From NCBI GenBank assembly GCA_964344765.1, contig CAYFOM010000022.1, positions 1-64,000 of the forward strand: DNA of 64,000 nucleotides, in the 5' to 3' direction. A program made the translations under genes and the position numbers. Of the stretch, positions 9,514 through 18,145 are shown piece by piece. This DNA is from JACNIZ01 sp964344765 (GTDB lineage: Bacteria > Planctomycetota > UBA1135). The notes under the pieces are model-generated. The model did not search any database, had not been told where the DNA came from, and worked only from the letters and a program-made list of their open reading frames with translations. The stretch's first letter is position 1, and each line of letters starts with the position of its first letter.

Positions 9514-10049
9514 TGTCCATCGCTGCGATGGTGCAACAGGCCCAGGCGTTGGAAGACTTCGCCGAAACGGAATTCCCGCTCGATGTAAGCGATGCGCCGT
9601 GGTCGCCCATCGAATGGCTTCCATTTGCCGTGGTCGTCGTATTGACCTTCGTCGTTCTACCGTGGGCGGTGAAACGCTTGCGCCGCAGTGGCGAAGAGGT
9701 CGAACCTCTGATCGAAGTCGTCATGCCGACGCCGCGCGAGCAAATGGCGTTGCGGCTCGCCGCACTGAATCAACTGCCGTTGGACAACCCCGAGCAAAGG
9801 CAGTGGGTATTTGAAGAGGGAGCTGACGCGTTGCGAAACTATTTGGTCGAGCAGTGGCAGTTCCCGGCGCACCAGCAAACCAGCCAAGAAAGTCTGCAAG
9901 CTTGGCGGCAATCGCAGTTAAGTGATGACGCGTTGCAATTGTTATTCGAGCTGTGCGACCGATCGAAATTTGCCGCACACAACAACAGCCAAGCCGATGT
10001 GAAACTCTGGCTGCAGCGCTGCGAAGAATTCATGGAGGTCGGGCTATGA
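9510..10049 (+). CDS. Small single-pass membrane protein of the Bat operon (DUF4381-like)
   Basis: 179 residues from GTG 9510 (or ATG at 9513). One transmembrane helix at about residues 37-54 (LPFAVVVVLTFVVLPWAV), followed by a soluble helical domain with 'RLAALNQLPLDNPEQRQWVFEEGADALRNYL.EQW' and a second part with 'DDALQLLFELCDRSKFA'. The soluble part resembles DUF4381 proteins that sit between DUF58 and BatA genes; I assign it on this resemblance and on position. Its TGA overlaps the ATG of the BatA-type gene (ATGA). Confidence 0.7.
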   Translation: MMSIAAMVQQAQALEDFAETEFPLDVSDAPWSPIEWLPFAVVVVLTFVVLPWAVKRLRRSGEEVEPLIEVVMPTPREQMALRLAALNQLPLDNPEQRQWVFEEGADALRNYLVEQWQFPAHQQTSQESLQAWRQSQLSDDALQLLFELCDRSKFAAHNNSQADVKLWLQRCEEFMEVGL

Positions 10050-10927
10050 GCCGGCCGAAGCTGAAGGGCGACCACATCCCGGTGGTCAGCAGCCGTCAAA
10101 TCGCGGATTTGCCGACCACAATTCGATTGCGATTGCGTCACCTGCCCTCGCTGCTGCGATGGATTGGCATTGTGCTCCTGCTGGTTGCGCTCAGTCGCCC
10201 AACCGCCAAAGAGCGACTGCCGCAACGCACACTAGGCATCGACATCATGTTGTGCTTGGACATTTCGTCGTCGATGGCGGCAACCGATATGGGAGACGAG
10301 CGCAGTCGCTTGCAGATTGCACGAAGCGCGGCTTCAGATTTCGTCGACCGACGCGATGGCGACCGCATTGCGTTAATGCAGTTTGCGCGTTACGCGGATT
10401 TGTTGTCGCCGCGCACGCAACATTACCAAGCTCTGCACACGCTTTTGGCCTCAATGAAATGTGTCGAAGCCGACGGCGACGAAGATCGAACTGGAATTGG
10501 CGGCGCGGTGGCCCGGGCAGCTCAAGTGCTGGGGCGCAGCGAAGCCAAATCCAAAGTGTTAATTTTGCTGACCGACGGCGAAGAGAACTTGGCACAGGAT
10601 TCAAGCAGCGAAGAAGTTCCCTTAGCCGAAGCTGCACAGCTTTGTCGTCATCATCAAGTTCGCGTGCATCTGATTTCCTCCCGACCAAGTGGGCAGGTAA
10701 ACGCGGCGCAGTCGTTGGCAACTTCTACCGGCGGGCGATACTTCGCTGCCACCGATGCCGCGTCGGTGAAACAGGTTTATGAGTTGATCGACGCGTTGGA
10801 AAAGTCGGAATTGGAAGAGCCGCGTTTCCGCTGGGTCGAGCTGTTTGTTCCCTTTCTACTTGCTGGCCTGGCGGCGTTGTTGCTTGCACGATGGGCAAGC
10901 GAAACCAAGTTGGAGGTGTTGCCTTGA
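10046..10927 (+). CDS. batA: BatA-type membrane protein with von Willebrand A domain
   Basis: 293 residues from ATG 10046; the frame stays open upstream but the ATGA overlap and family length favour this start. A transmembrane helix near residues 37-52 is followed by a VWA domain whose metal-ion site reads LDISSSM (DxSxS), with later MIDAS elements 'EDRTGIGGAVARA' and 'LLTDGEEN'. A second hydrophobic helix closes the protein (LFVPFLLAGLAALLLA). Bat proteins (Bacteroides aerotolerance) form a periplasm-facing complex served by a MoxR ATPase; the substrate is not established. Coupled to the next gene by a TTGA overlap. Confidence 0.85.
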   Translation: MSRPKLKGDHIPVVSSRQIADLPTTIRLRLRHLPSLLRWIGIVLLLVALSRPTAKERLPQRTLGIDIMLCLDISSSMAATDMGDERSRLQIARSAASDFVDRRDGDRIALMQFARYADLLSPRTQHYQALHTLLASMKCVEADGDEDRTGIGGAVARAAQVLGRSEAKSKVLILLTDGEENLAQDSSSEEVPLAEAAQLCRHHQVRVHLISSRPSGQVNAAQSLATSTGGRYFAATDAASVKQVYELIDALEKSELEEPRFRWVELFVPFLLAGLAALLLARWASETKLEVLP

Positions 10928-11934
10928 CTTGGTTGCATCCGCAAGCGTTGTGGGCTCTGTTGGCCGTTCCCTTTCTTGCCTGGTGGCTGCATCGCCAAGC
11001 GATCCATCGCCGCCATCGGTTACGCCAAGTCCTCGGCAGCAGACTGGAACAGTCGGTTCACCTGCAGCAACGGAACCGTCGCCGCCTCGGCCGTATGAGT
11101 TTTACCGCCGCCTTCGTGCTGAGCATTTTGGCGTGGGCACAGCCGCAATGGGGGGTGGCGTCGCAATCGATGCAGCACCAGCCCAAGCGATGGCTGTTGT
11201 GTCTCGACGTATCCCGCTCGATGTTGGCGATGGATCACGCCAACGGAGCGCAAAGTCGGTTGCAGGGTGCGCGGGAATGGATTCGCGAACTGTGCTTGCA
11301 GTCAGGCGGCGACCAAATGGCGTTGATTATTTTTGCCGGCAAGGCTCGGCTGATGGTGCCGTTGACCGAAGACTTGATTGCGTTGACCGAAATGCTGGAC
11401 TTGGCGGCCGAAGATCGCATGGTCGGCGGCGGCAGCGACCTCGGTGCGGCGTTGGAGCTTGCTTTGCAAACTTCTCAATCCGCCGAACCCATGCAAACCG
11501 CTGTCATCATGCTCAGCGACGGCGAAGATTGGGGACCGCAAACCGATGAGGTCGTCGCTCAATGCCGTGAACAAGGGCTGGCCCTGACCTGCCTCGGCTT
11601 CGGCTCGCCATTGGGCAGCAAAATTCCAACCGAGGGCGGTTTTTGGCAAGACAGCAACCAGCAGGACGTGATCACCTCGTTGCAAACGCAAAACCTCCAG
11701 CAACTCGCCGACTCCACCGGCGGCCAATTGCTGCTTGACCCACTCGACCTACAGCAGACAAAATTTGTACTTCCGCCGGCGGCTGCCGGGCATACCGACG
11801 CCTCCGCCAATCCCAGCGAATCTACCGATGACTCAACCCATCTTGCCGCAGCCAATCGATTCCAATGGCCGCTGGCTTTGGCGTGCTTGCTGTGGCTAGT
11901 GGAACTGCTGACCTCCTGGCGACGTCGAAAATGA
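10924..11934 (+). CDS. batB: BatB-type membrane protein with von Willebrand A domain
   Basis: 336 residues from TTG 10924, overlapping the preceding stop by 4 bases; an ATG at 10891 would add 11 residues inside the previous gene. N-terminal transmembrane helix (LWALLAVPFLAWWL), a second one before the VWA domain (SFTAAFVLSILAWAQP), then a VWA domain with MIDAS LDVSRSM, GGGSDLGAALELA and MLSDGEDWG, and a last helix (WPLALACLLWLVELL). This layout matches BatB, which pairs with BatA. A Ser/Thr/Asp-rich linker precedes the last helix. Confidence 0.85.
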   Translation: MTWLHPQALWALLAVPFLAWWLHRQAIHRRHRLRQVLGSRLEQSVHLQQRNRRRLGRMSFTAAFVLSILAWAQPQWGVASQSMQHQPKRWLLCLDVSRSMLAMDHANGAQSRLQGAREWIRELCLQSGGDQMALIIFAGKARLMVPLTEDLIALTEMLDLAAEDRMVGGGSDLGAALELALQTSQSAEPMQTAVIMLSDGEDWGPQTDEVVAQCREQGLALTCLGFGSPLGSKIPTEGGFWQDSNQQDVITSLQTQNLQQLADSTGGQLLLDPLDLQQTKFVLPPAAAGHTDASANPSESTDDSTHLAAANRFQWPLALACLLWLVELLTSWRRRK

Positions 11935-12665
11935 AATCTCTTTGCATCTTCCTCCTGCTCCTCGGCGCCGACGCCTGGGCGGAAGCGGTGCGTGCTTATC
12001 GTGGCGGCGATTTCGACCGCGCATGGGAGCATTTTCAAGCCGAGTTGGAACAACAAGCGCAACCGTCTACCGATCTGTACTGGGGCATGGCGTTGACGGC
12101 GATGCAGCGACGCGATTGGTCCAACTGCGAATCGGCGCTGCAACACGCCGTGGGAACTGCACAGCAAAGTGCGGATGCGGCGACCATTCAATCGATGAAA
12201 ACTCGTCAGGATTGGCTGATGGCAGAAATGAGTTGGCGTCGATGCGCCAGCGAAGTTCAAGCACTGGCACCCACTCAAGTCAAATTGGAAGACGTCACCG
12301 CAAAGCACGTGCAAGCATTGCAACGAGCATTAATGCGGGCGGAAAAAGCCACCGCGCTATGGACGGCAATCGAAACGGATGCTGCGCGCCGCAACCAGTT
12401 ATTGGGCGAGGCGAAGGTGGTTCAGCTCAGGCAAAAGTTGCGAGAATGGCAGCAGCATTTGCAGAAGAAAAACGGCACCAAGCCGCCGCAGCAAAGCCCG
12501 GATCAATTGAACCCCGATGCGCCTCCTCCGCCGCCCGACCAGAGTCCGCCGATGACCGCACAGGATCAACAAGATCTACTCAATAAACTCGCGGAGCGGC
12601 AAAAGAAGAAAGTTGTCCTGCGGCGCAGCAAAGAGCAACCTGGCTCGGGAGCAAAGGATTGGTAG
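11931..12665 (+). CDS. Secreted TPR protein of the Bat operon (BatC-like position)
   Basis: 244 residues from ATG 11931 (ATGA overlap). A signal peptide (residues 1-18) is followed by TPR-like helices (AVRAYRGGDFDRAWEHFQAEL, GMALTAMQRRDWSNCESALQHA), a coiled helical middle, a Pro-rich segment (DAPPPPPDQSPP) and a basic tail (ERQKKKVVLRRSKEQPG). BatC/BatE proteins of other Bat operons are TPR proteins in the same place, so a scaffold role for the VWA proteins is inferred. Confidence 0.75.
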   Translation: MKSLCIFLLLLGADAWAEAVRAYRGGDFDRAWEHFQAELEQQAQPSTDLYWGMALTAMQRRDWSNCESALQHAVGTAQQSADAATIQSMKTRQDWLMAEMSWRRCASEVQALAPTQVKLEDVTAKHVQALQRALMRAEKATALWTAIETDAARRNQLLGEAKVVQLRQKLREWQQHLQKKNGTKPPQQSPDQLNPDAPPPPPDQSPPMTAQDQQDLLNKLAERQKKKVVLRRSKEQPGSGAKDW

Positions 12666-12667
12666 CC

Positions 12668-13954
12668 ATGTTTGCCTTTTCCACGTTGGTGCTGGCCGTT
12701 GCCGCCCAAATTCAAGACCCGGTCGAGCTTGAAATTCATCGCGACGTACCCGGCGACGAACTTTTTGTCGGCCAGCATTTACCGCTTCACTTAGAGATCT
12801 GGGTGGATGCCGAATTCCAACAACAGCAATTGGTTTCGCTCTTCCGCCAACCGTTGGACGTGCCGTTGGAAGTGCGTTGGCCAGATTTGCAGCCCGGCCC
12901 GGATCGCGTCGAACCCTTTGCTCAAGCGAGCATGGTCATCAATGGCCGCCTAGGCCAAGCCGAAGTGCTCGACGACCGTTGGCAGCGCGGACGTCGCCAG
13001 CATGGCTACCGGTTGACGCGCACGATGATGGTGGCGCAGGCCGGGACGGTAGACGTGCCCACTGCGGAGGTACGCTTTGGGTTTGCGACGAAATTTCGCG
13101 AAGACTTGATCAACGGCCGCGTTGCCGAAGATCAGCAAACCGGTCAGGCCACAACGCCGCCGCTGCAATGGAATGCAGCTGAATTACCGATGGGGGGGCG
13201 CCCGGCAACCTTTCATGGCGCCATCGGCCACTTCCAATTGCATGCCGTCGCCAAGGAAGATTCGGACCAGCTTGCCGTCGAGCTGAAGTTGACCGGCAGC
13301 GGAAATTGGGGTTCGTTTGCGCCGCCGCCGTGGCCGGTGGAAAGTGATTTCCATTGCCTTGGAATTCGTGAGGAGGGAGGTCGTTATACCTATGACCTCA
13401 AGCCGCTCACCGCGAATCCCGCGCCGGTGATCTTTTATTGGAGTTACTTTGATCCTGTGTGGCCGGCTGGGTATCGAACTTTGCAAAGTGAGCCGTTGCA
13501 ATGGAGCATATCTGGGGTTGCGCCGCAACAGCAGCGCGAAGCCGGGACCACCACCACCACCGATTCCCCGCTGATAACCGCGTTTCTGATCATCCCCTGG
13601 GTTTCACTCGCGGTAGTGCTGTGGCGCGTTCAAGCATGGCGCAAAAAACTTTATGGCAGTCCCAGAGAAGACTCACAACCTCTAGTCGTCGAAAGCGATC
13701 ACGCCGAGCAATGGGATAGCGACGCGCGCGCGCTCGCCGACGAGTTGGCTTCACGACTACGATGCCGCCCCGCTGCGTTAGTTTGCCCCAACCTCGGTCA
13801 ACGCCTGCAACAACACGGCATGGCCGAAGACTTGGCGACCGAATCGGCGCTCGCCTTTGAGCAATTGATCGCCGCGCGTTACGGTGGACCCAACCAAGTG
13901 CAACAGCCGGCTCAGGTCGACGACTTGTTGCAACGATTACGAGCCGCCCAATGA
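12668..13954 (+). CDS. batD: BatD-like oxygen-tolerance protein
   Basis: 428 residues from ATG 12668, two bases after the previous stop (a TTG at 12659 is also in frame). Signal peptide (residues 1-16), then two beta-sandwich segments: 'VELEIHRDVPGDELFVGQHLPLHLEIWVD' and 'FQLHAVAKEDSDQLAVELKLTGSGNWGSFAPPPWP', the latter matching the repeated 'G.GN' element of BatD. A transmembrane helix lies near residues 305-325 (ITAFLIIPWVSLAVVLW), followed by a cytoplasmic helical tail of about 100 residues. Assignment rests on the layout and position after the BatA/BatB/TPR genes; sequence identity to characterised BatD looks low. Confidence 0.7.
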   Translation: MFAFSTLVLAVAAQIQDPVELEIHRDVPGDELFVGQHLPLHLEIWVDAEFQQQQLVSLFRQPLDVPLEVRWPDLQPGPDRVEPFAQASMVINGRLGQAEVLDDRWQRGRRQHGYRLTRTMMVAQAGTVDVPTAEVRFGFATKFREDLINGRVAEDQQTGQATTPPLQWNAAELPMGGRPATFHGAIGHFQLHAVAKEDSDQLAVELKLTGSGNWGSFAPPPWPVESDFHCLGIREEGGRYTYDLKPLTANPAPVIFYWSYFDPVWPAGYRTLQSEPLQWSISGVAPQQQREAGTTTTTDSPLITAFLIIPWVSLAVVLWRVQAWRKKLYGSPREDSQPLVVESDHAEQWDSDARALADELASRLRCRPAALVCPNLGQRLQQHGMAEDLATESALAFEQLIAARYGGPNQVQQPAQVDDLLQRLRAAQ

Positions 13955-15801
13955 TGTTCCTCCACACCCTGGTCCTTTTGCTCGCCTCCGTGGCGCAACA
14001 ACCGCAAGCGGACCAGCGACCGAACATCTTATGGATCACGTCGGAAGATAATGGGCCTCATTTGGGTTGCTATGGCTTTGAGCAAGCGCGCACGCCGAAC
14101 TTAGACGCTCTCGCTGCACGCGGCATGCGTTTCGATCATGTTTGGTCCAACGCACCCGTTTGCGCGCCGGCGCGGACGACGATCATTACCGGTGTATATG
14201 CACCTCATTTAGGTGCTCAGCACATGCGTAGTCGCGTGCCGCTGCCGGATGGTTATGTGATGTTCCCGCAGCTGTTGCGCCAAGCCGGCTATTACTGCTC
14301 CAACAACGCCAAAACCGACTACAACCTAATTGGTTACGGGCAGGTTTGGGATCAAAGCAATCGCCGAGCCCACTGGCGCGGACGACGTCCGGGGCAGCCG
14401 TTTTTTGCCGTCTTCAATTTCACCACTACCCACGAGAGTCAGACGCGCAAGCAGCCGCATCAGGCAATCCAAGATCCGAAGACTGTGGAATTGCCCGGTT
14501 ATTTGCCGGACTTACCCGAAGTGCGCAAGGGTTGGGCGCAGTACTACGACCAAATTGCGGTGATGGATGGGCAGGTCGGCAAGGTGCTGCAACAGTTGGA
14601 ACAAGACGGCTTGGCCGATCAAACCATCGTCTTTTACTACGCCGACCACGGCGCCGGATTTGCGCGCGCCAAGCGATGGCCCGGCAACTCGGGTTTGCAC
14701 GTTCCGATGTTGGCTTACTTCCCACCGCGCTATCGCCACTTGGCTCCGCCAGGATATGAACAGGGAAGTGTGAGCAAGGAAATGGTCGGCTTCGTCGATT
14801 TGGCACCGACGGTGCTGTCTTTGGCTGGAGCGAACATCCCCGGATACATGCACGGACGCGCAATCGCCGGCGAACAACGCGGCGAAGATCCCGGCTATTT
14901 GTACGGCTTCCGCGATCGCATGGATGAACGCATCGATATGTGTCGCAGTGTGCGCGATGAGCACTTGGTGTACATCCGAAACTACCTGTCCAGGCTTCCG
15001 CATGGGCAGCATTTGGATTATTTATTTCAGACGCCGGCGACTCAGGCTTGGTGGCGTGCCTATCAAGGCGGCGACTTACCGGTCCGACACCGTCGATATT
15101 GGCAACCCCGGCAAATAGAAGAGCTTTATGATTTGCGCAATGATCCTGCCGAGCTAGTCAATTTAATTGCCGACCCGGCCTATGCCGACGACTTAAAAAG
15201 GCTGCGGTTAGTAAACCGCGAGCATCTGCTTCGAATTGAAGATTTAGGATTCGTGCCGGAAGCGGAATTGCACCGATTGGTTTCCGGTCAAAGCCCGCGC
15301 CGCCTTTTCGCTGCAAATTCATCCGAGCAAATGCAAGCTTGGATGGAAGCCGCTGAGCAAGCCGCCAACCCGGTTGCAACCGAGGATCCGATCAGGCAGT
15401 TCTGGGCATTGCAGTCGTGGCTGACGAACAAACCCTTTGTATCCGCCAAGCAGATGGAAGGGGTTGCTGAGCTGATGGCAGCCGAAAGTCTTAGCGTGGC
15501 GATCGCGGCTGCAGAGTATTTGGCCACTCACTTTGCCGATTTACCCCAAGCCGCAGCCGCGCGCGCGCGTTTAATCGAGATTGCCGATCCAAACTATGAA
15601 TCTCTGTACGCTGCGGTTGCCGCGTGGAACGCGATCCAGCGAGTGAAGTCTTGGTCGTCGCAAGAACTAAAACTCATTCGCGCTTTGCCCACCGCAGCCG
15701 ACGGATATCCGCGCCCCCTGCAAAGTTATTTGCCTCGCTTGCTCGAGCATTTTGAACAAACTCATAGCGAGAGCAAAGAAAACGGCAACGATGAAGATTA
15801 G
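13951..15801 (+). CDS. Sulfatase (alkaline-phosphatase superfamily)
   Basis: 616 residues with a short signal peptide (residues 1-15). The sulfatase motif C-x-P-x-R is CAPAR at residues 71-75, so Cys71 should be converted to formylglycine by the maturation enzyme (not in this window). Metal ligands are visible in 'ILWITSEDNG' and 'FYYADHGAGF'. The pattern ('RPNILWITSEDNGPHLGCYG') is that of heparan N-sulfatase-like/arylsulfatase family enzymes, common in Planctomycetota for degrading sulfated algal glycans. About 130 residues follow the usual end of the fold. Its ATG overlaps the BatD-like stop (ATGA), making it the last gene of the Bat operon, which is unusual. Confidence 0.88.
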   Translation: MMFLHTLVLLLASVAQQPQADQRPNILWITSEDNGPHLGCYGFEQARTPNLDALAARGMRFDHVWSNAPVCAPARTTIITGVYAPHLGAQHMRSRVPLPDGYVMFPQLLRQAGYYCSNNAKTDYNLIGYGQVWDQSNRRAHWRGRRPGQPFFAVFNFTTTHESQTRKQPHQAIQDPKTVELPGYLPDLPEVRKGWAQYYDQIAVMDGQVGKVLQQLEQDGLADQTIVFYYADHGAGFARAKRWPGNSGLHVPMLAYFPPRYRHLAPPGYEQGSVSKEMVGFVDLAPTVLSLAGANIPGYMHGRAIAGEQRGEDPGYLYGFRDRMDERIDMCRSVRDEHLVYIRNYLSRLPHGQHLDYLFQTPATQAWWRAYQGGDLPVRHRRYWQPRQIEELYDLRNDPAELVNLIADPAYADDLKRLRLVNREHLLRIEDLGFVPEAELHRLVSGQSPRRLFAANSSEQMQAWMEAAEQAANPVATEDPIRQFWALQSWLTNKPFVSAKQMEGVAELMAAESLSVAIAAAEYLATHFADLPQAAAARARLIEIADPNYESLYAAVAAWNAIQRVKSWSSQELKLIRALPTAADGYPRPLQSYLPRLLEHFEQTHSESKENGNDED

Positions 15802-15861
15802 TTAATTTTTTTTCATCATCGCGCCTCGAAACCTGCGAGCAATATTCGTTTTATTCAGGGC

Positions 15862-16548
15862 ATGGTCGAAGCCTCCAACTTTCGCCGTCGAATGCTCCAA
15901 GGGGTGGCGCGGTTTAAGTTGTGGACACCGGCAGCCTGGTTTCAGCGGGTTCCGGCCGGCAAAGAAGAAAAGCAATTGGATGCACTGCGGCGTGGTTGGA
16001 GCTTGTATCAGGCTTCCCAACCCATGCAAGCCATCGACGCCTTCCAGGAAGCGTACCAGGCGATTGGCGGCGGCATTTCCAATAAAGCAGCCGCCGAGAT
16101 TGAAGCCGGATTAGGGTGGTGCTGGCACAGCCGCCAATCTTGGGTGAAAAGCTCCGAGCACTTCGAGCGGGCGGTGATAGCCAAGCCTGATTTGGCCGAT
16201 GCATGGAAGGGCTTAGGTCTAAGCCGCTACTCGCAGCAGCAGTTTGCTCACGCCGAGCATGCATTAGATCGATGTTTACAAATCAACCCGCAAGCTGTCG
16301 ACGTCGTTGCGTGGTTGGGCTGGTGCGCCTTCGCGGTCGATGACTTGCAGACCGCAGCCAGTCGCTTTGCCGCGGCCTTGCAACACAATCCTTTACACGA
16401 TGATACCCGCCGAGGAGCTACTTGGTGCAATCAGCGCAAACAAAATGCCGACTCGAAAGGCATCGCCGATCATCCAGCTTGGCCGGCGGCGCCAACCCTT
16501 AAGAATGTCTCACCCGATTGGAGCAGTTATCTGCCGCGAAGCGCATGA
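15862..16548 (+). CDS. TPR protein coupled to a PqqD-like gene
   Basis: 228 residues, no signal peptide, so probably cytoplasmic. Residues about 45-185 contain four TPR-like units (RRGWSLYQASQPMQAIDAFQEAYQ, GLGWCWHSRQSWVKSSEHFERAVIAKPD, GLGLSRYSQQQFAHAEHALDRCLQINPQ, LGWCAFAVDDLQTAASRFAAALQHNP). The C-terminal 40 residues are not repetitive. The stop overlaps the ATG of the PqqD-like gene (ATGA), so the two are translated together. Specific role unknown. Confidence 0.75.
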   Translation: MVEASNFRRRMLQGVARFKLWTPAAWFQRVPAGKEEKQLDALRRGWSLYQASQPMQAIDAFQEAYQAIGGGISNKAAAEIEAGLGWCWHSRQSWVKSSEHFERAVIAKPDLADAWKGLGLSRYSQQQFAHAEHALDRCLQINPQAVDVVAWLGWCAFAVDDLQTAASRFAAALQHNPLHDDTRRGATWCNQRKQNADSKGIADHPAWPAAPTLKNVSPDWSSYLPRSA

Positions 16549-16826
16549 GGCTAAGATCCCACATTCAATGGCGGCTTCATCCTGGTCATGGTTACCTGTT
16601 TGATTGCAAGACCGGACAATTCTTCGCCCTCAACCGCACTGCCGAAAAGGCATTGCAAATGATGGAACACTGTGCTGATCGCGAGCAAATGGTGAGACAT
16701 CTGTTGGCGACCCACCCGGACGGGGACAAGTTGGGCCAGCCAACCCTCTCCTTGCTTGCCTTTTGCGACGATTTAGCCGCGTTTTTGCAACTGTTGCGCG
16801 ATCATGACCTCGTCCGCGCAGGTTAA
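16545..16826 (+). CDS. PqqD-like protein (RiPP recognition element fold)
   Basis: 93 residues from ATG 16545 (a TTG at 16518 would add 9 residues). The sequence follows the PqqD pattern: 'LHPGHGYLFDCKTGQFFALNRTAEKALQMME' (basic/aromatic strands, then L-N-x-T-A), then helices ending 'DDLAAFLQLLRDHDLV'. PqqD-type domains bind leader peptides of ribosomally made peptides and present them to radical SAM or other enzymes. No such enzyme or precursor is visible next to it here, so the partner is unknown. Confidence 0.75.
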   Translation: MRLRSHIQWRLHPGHGYLFDCKTGQFFALNRTAEKALQMMEHCADREQMVRHLLATHPDGDKLGQPTLSLLAFCDDLAAFLQLLRDHDLVRAG

Positions 16827-16869
16827 CTGACGCGGCAAAGGTTGGGCGGCTAGCGGAATCGGCGACGAG

Positions 16870-17331
16870 CTAATCGTCGAGCAATAAGTAAAGGCCTTGG
16901 CCGTCATCGGCGATGCGCTTGAGCAAGCACAGCTCGTCCCACACTTCTTGCGGGTATTGCGCCGGCGGCTGGATGGCTGCAATCGACGACTTGCGGCCCG
17001 AGCTGAACGGCCCGCCGCCTAGGCTGGATTCGTCGTCCAGTTGATGAGTCTTCAAGCGTTTGCGGAAGGCTTTTAACGCGCGCTTGAGGATCACCCGGTC
17101 GGACGGCACGTACGGCTGCTTGCCGGCTTCCCAATCGGCCAAACGCGCGGCGATGGTGGCCACATCTTTTTCCATCATCGCCAACTCCAAGTCGTCGTCT
17201 TCCCACGAGTGGGCTTCGAAGACGTCGTTGGCGTCGGCCCAGTGGGGGGCGCCGGATCCGGGTTCTTGTTGTTCGGCCTGCACCGCGGCGCGCAGCCGCT
17301 TGGCGAGGAGGCGGTTGTCGAGATCAGCCAT
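16870..17331 (-). CDS. Unknown protein at the end of the pst operon
   Basis: 153 residues from ATG 17331, overlapping the end of pstB1 by 8 bases; a start at 17343 is possible. No membrane segment or signal. An acidic N-terminal half (SWEDDDLELAMMEKD) is followed by a basic helix (ILKRALKAFRKRLK) and a Gly/Ser-rich motif (SSLGGGPFSSGRKS), then 'AIQPPAQYPQEVWDEL', which looks like a compact DNA- or RNA-binding module, though I cannot name a family. From memory, similar short proteins with the 'KRALKAFRKRLK...DDES.LGGGP' core occur in other planctomycetes. Function unknown. Confidence 0.65.
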   Translation of the reverse strand: MADLDNRLLAKRLRAAVQAEQQEPGSGAPHWADANDVFEAHSWEDDDLELAMMEKDVATIAARLADWEAGKQPYVPSDRVILKRALKAFRKRLKTHQLDDESSLGGGPFSSGRKSSIAAIQPPAQYPQEVWDELCLLKRIADDGQGLYLLLDD

Positions 17332-18145
17332 AACGTCCTTCAATATAGTCGGCCGTTTCCTGATTTTGCGGAGTTAAGAACATTTCGCCGGTGGGTCCAT
17401 GTTCGACGATTTTGCCCATCAGCATGAACACGCATTCATCGCTGGCGCGACGCGCTTGAGCCATGTTGTGGGTGACGATCAAAATCGTGTATTGCTCGCG
17501 CAGTTTCCAGATCAACTCCTCAACTGCGGCCGTGGCCGCCGGATCCAACGCCGAGCACGGTTCATCCATCAACAAAACCTGCGGCTGCACCGGCAGCAAG
17601 CGCGCGATGCACAGTTTTTGCTGCTCCTCAAGCGAAAGCGACGTGGCTTTGACGTTGAGACGATCTTTAATCCGATCCCACAGCAGCACCTGCTTCAGCG
17701 CGCTTTCGATGATCTCGTCCGCCTGCGATCTGCTTGGTTTACCGTTGGCCAGCTTCCACGAAAACAGCACGTTTTCGCGCACCGTCAACGGCAACGGATT
17801 CGGCCGCTGAAAGACCATGCCGATCTTTTTGCGCACCTGCACCAACTCAACATTGTCGGCCAAGATGTCTTGATCCAAAACCTTGACCTGACCCGTGGTG
17901 CGGACGTATCCCAAACGCTCGTTGATGCGATTCACCGTGCGCAAGAAGGTCGACTTGCCGCAACCCGACGGACCGATCAAGCTGGTCACAATACCCTGCT
18001 TGACCTTCAGGTCGATGTTGAACAGCGCTTGAAAGTCGCCGTACCAAAGCGAGAGGTCGTTGGATTCAATGGCGATCGCCCGCTTGTTACGCGCGTCGTC
18101 GGTCAGATCCTCGCCGTGAGTGGCGGTTGTAGGGGTATCAACCAA
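17324..18145 (-). CDS. pstB: Phosphate ABC transporter ATPase with degenerate signature motif
   Basis: 273 residues. PstB-like throughout: Walker A GPSGCGKST (58-66), Q-loop VFQRPNP with Gln113, Walker B LLMDEPCSALDP (Asp194, Glu195) and H-loop IVTHNM (His226), ending GRYG. The ABC signature, LSGGQ in nearly all PstB, reads LSLEE here (residues 170-174, followed by QQK). Thus the nucleotide-binding face is intact but the face that contacts the partner's ATP is altered. It overlaps pstB2 by 8 bases and would pair with it, as argued in the findings. Cytoplasmic energising subunit of high-affinity phosphate uptake. Confidence 0.9.
   Translation of the reverse strand: MVDTPTTATHGEDLTDDARNKRAIAIESNDLSLWYGDFQALFNIDLKVKQGIVTSLIGPSGCGKSTFLRTVNRINERLGYVRTTGQVKVLDQDILADNVELVQVRKKIGMVFQRPNPLPLTVRENVLFSWKLANGKPSRSQADEIIESALKQVLLWDRIKDRLNVKATSLSLEEQQKLCIARLLPVQPQVLLMDEPCSALDPAATAAVEELIWKLREQYTILIVTHNMAQARRASDECVFMLMGKIVEHGPTGEMFLTPQNQETADYIEGRYG

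Noticed and set aside
15790..15817. GATGAA...TTCATC with a T-run after the sulfatase as terminator
   Set aside because: The T-run lies inside the loop rather than after the stem and the stem is AT-rich and weak.
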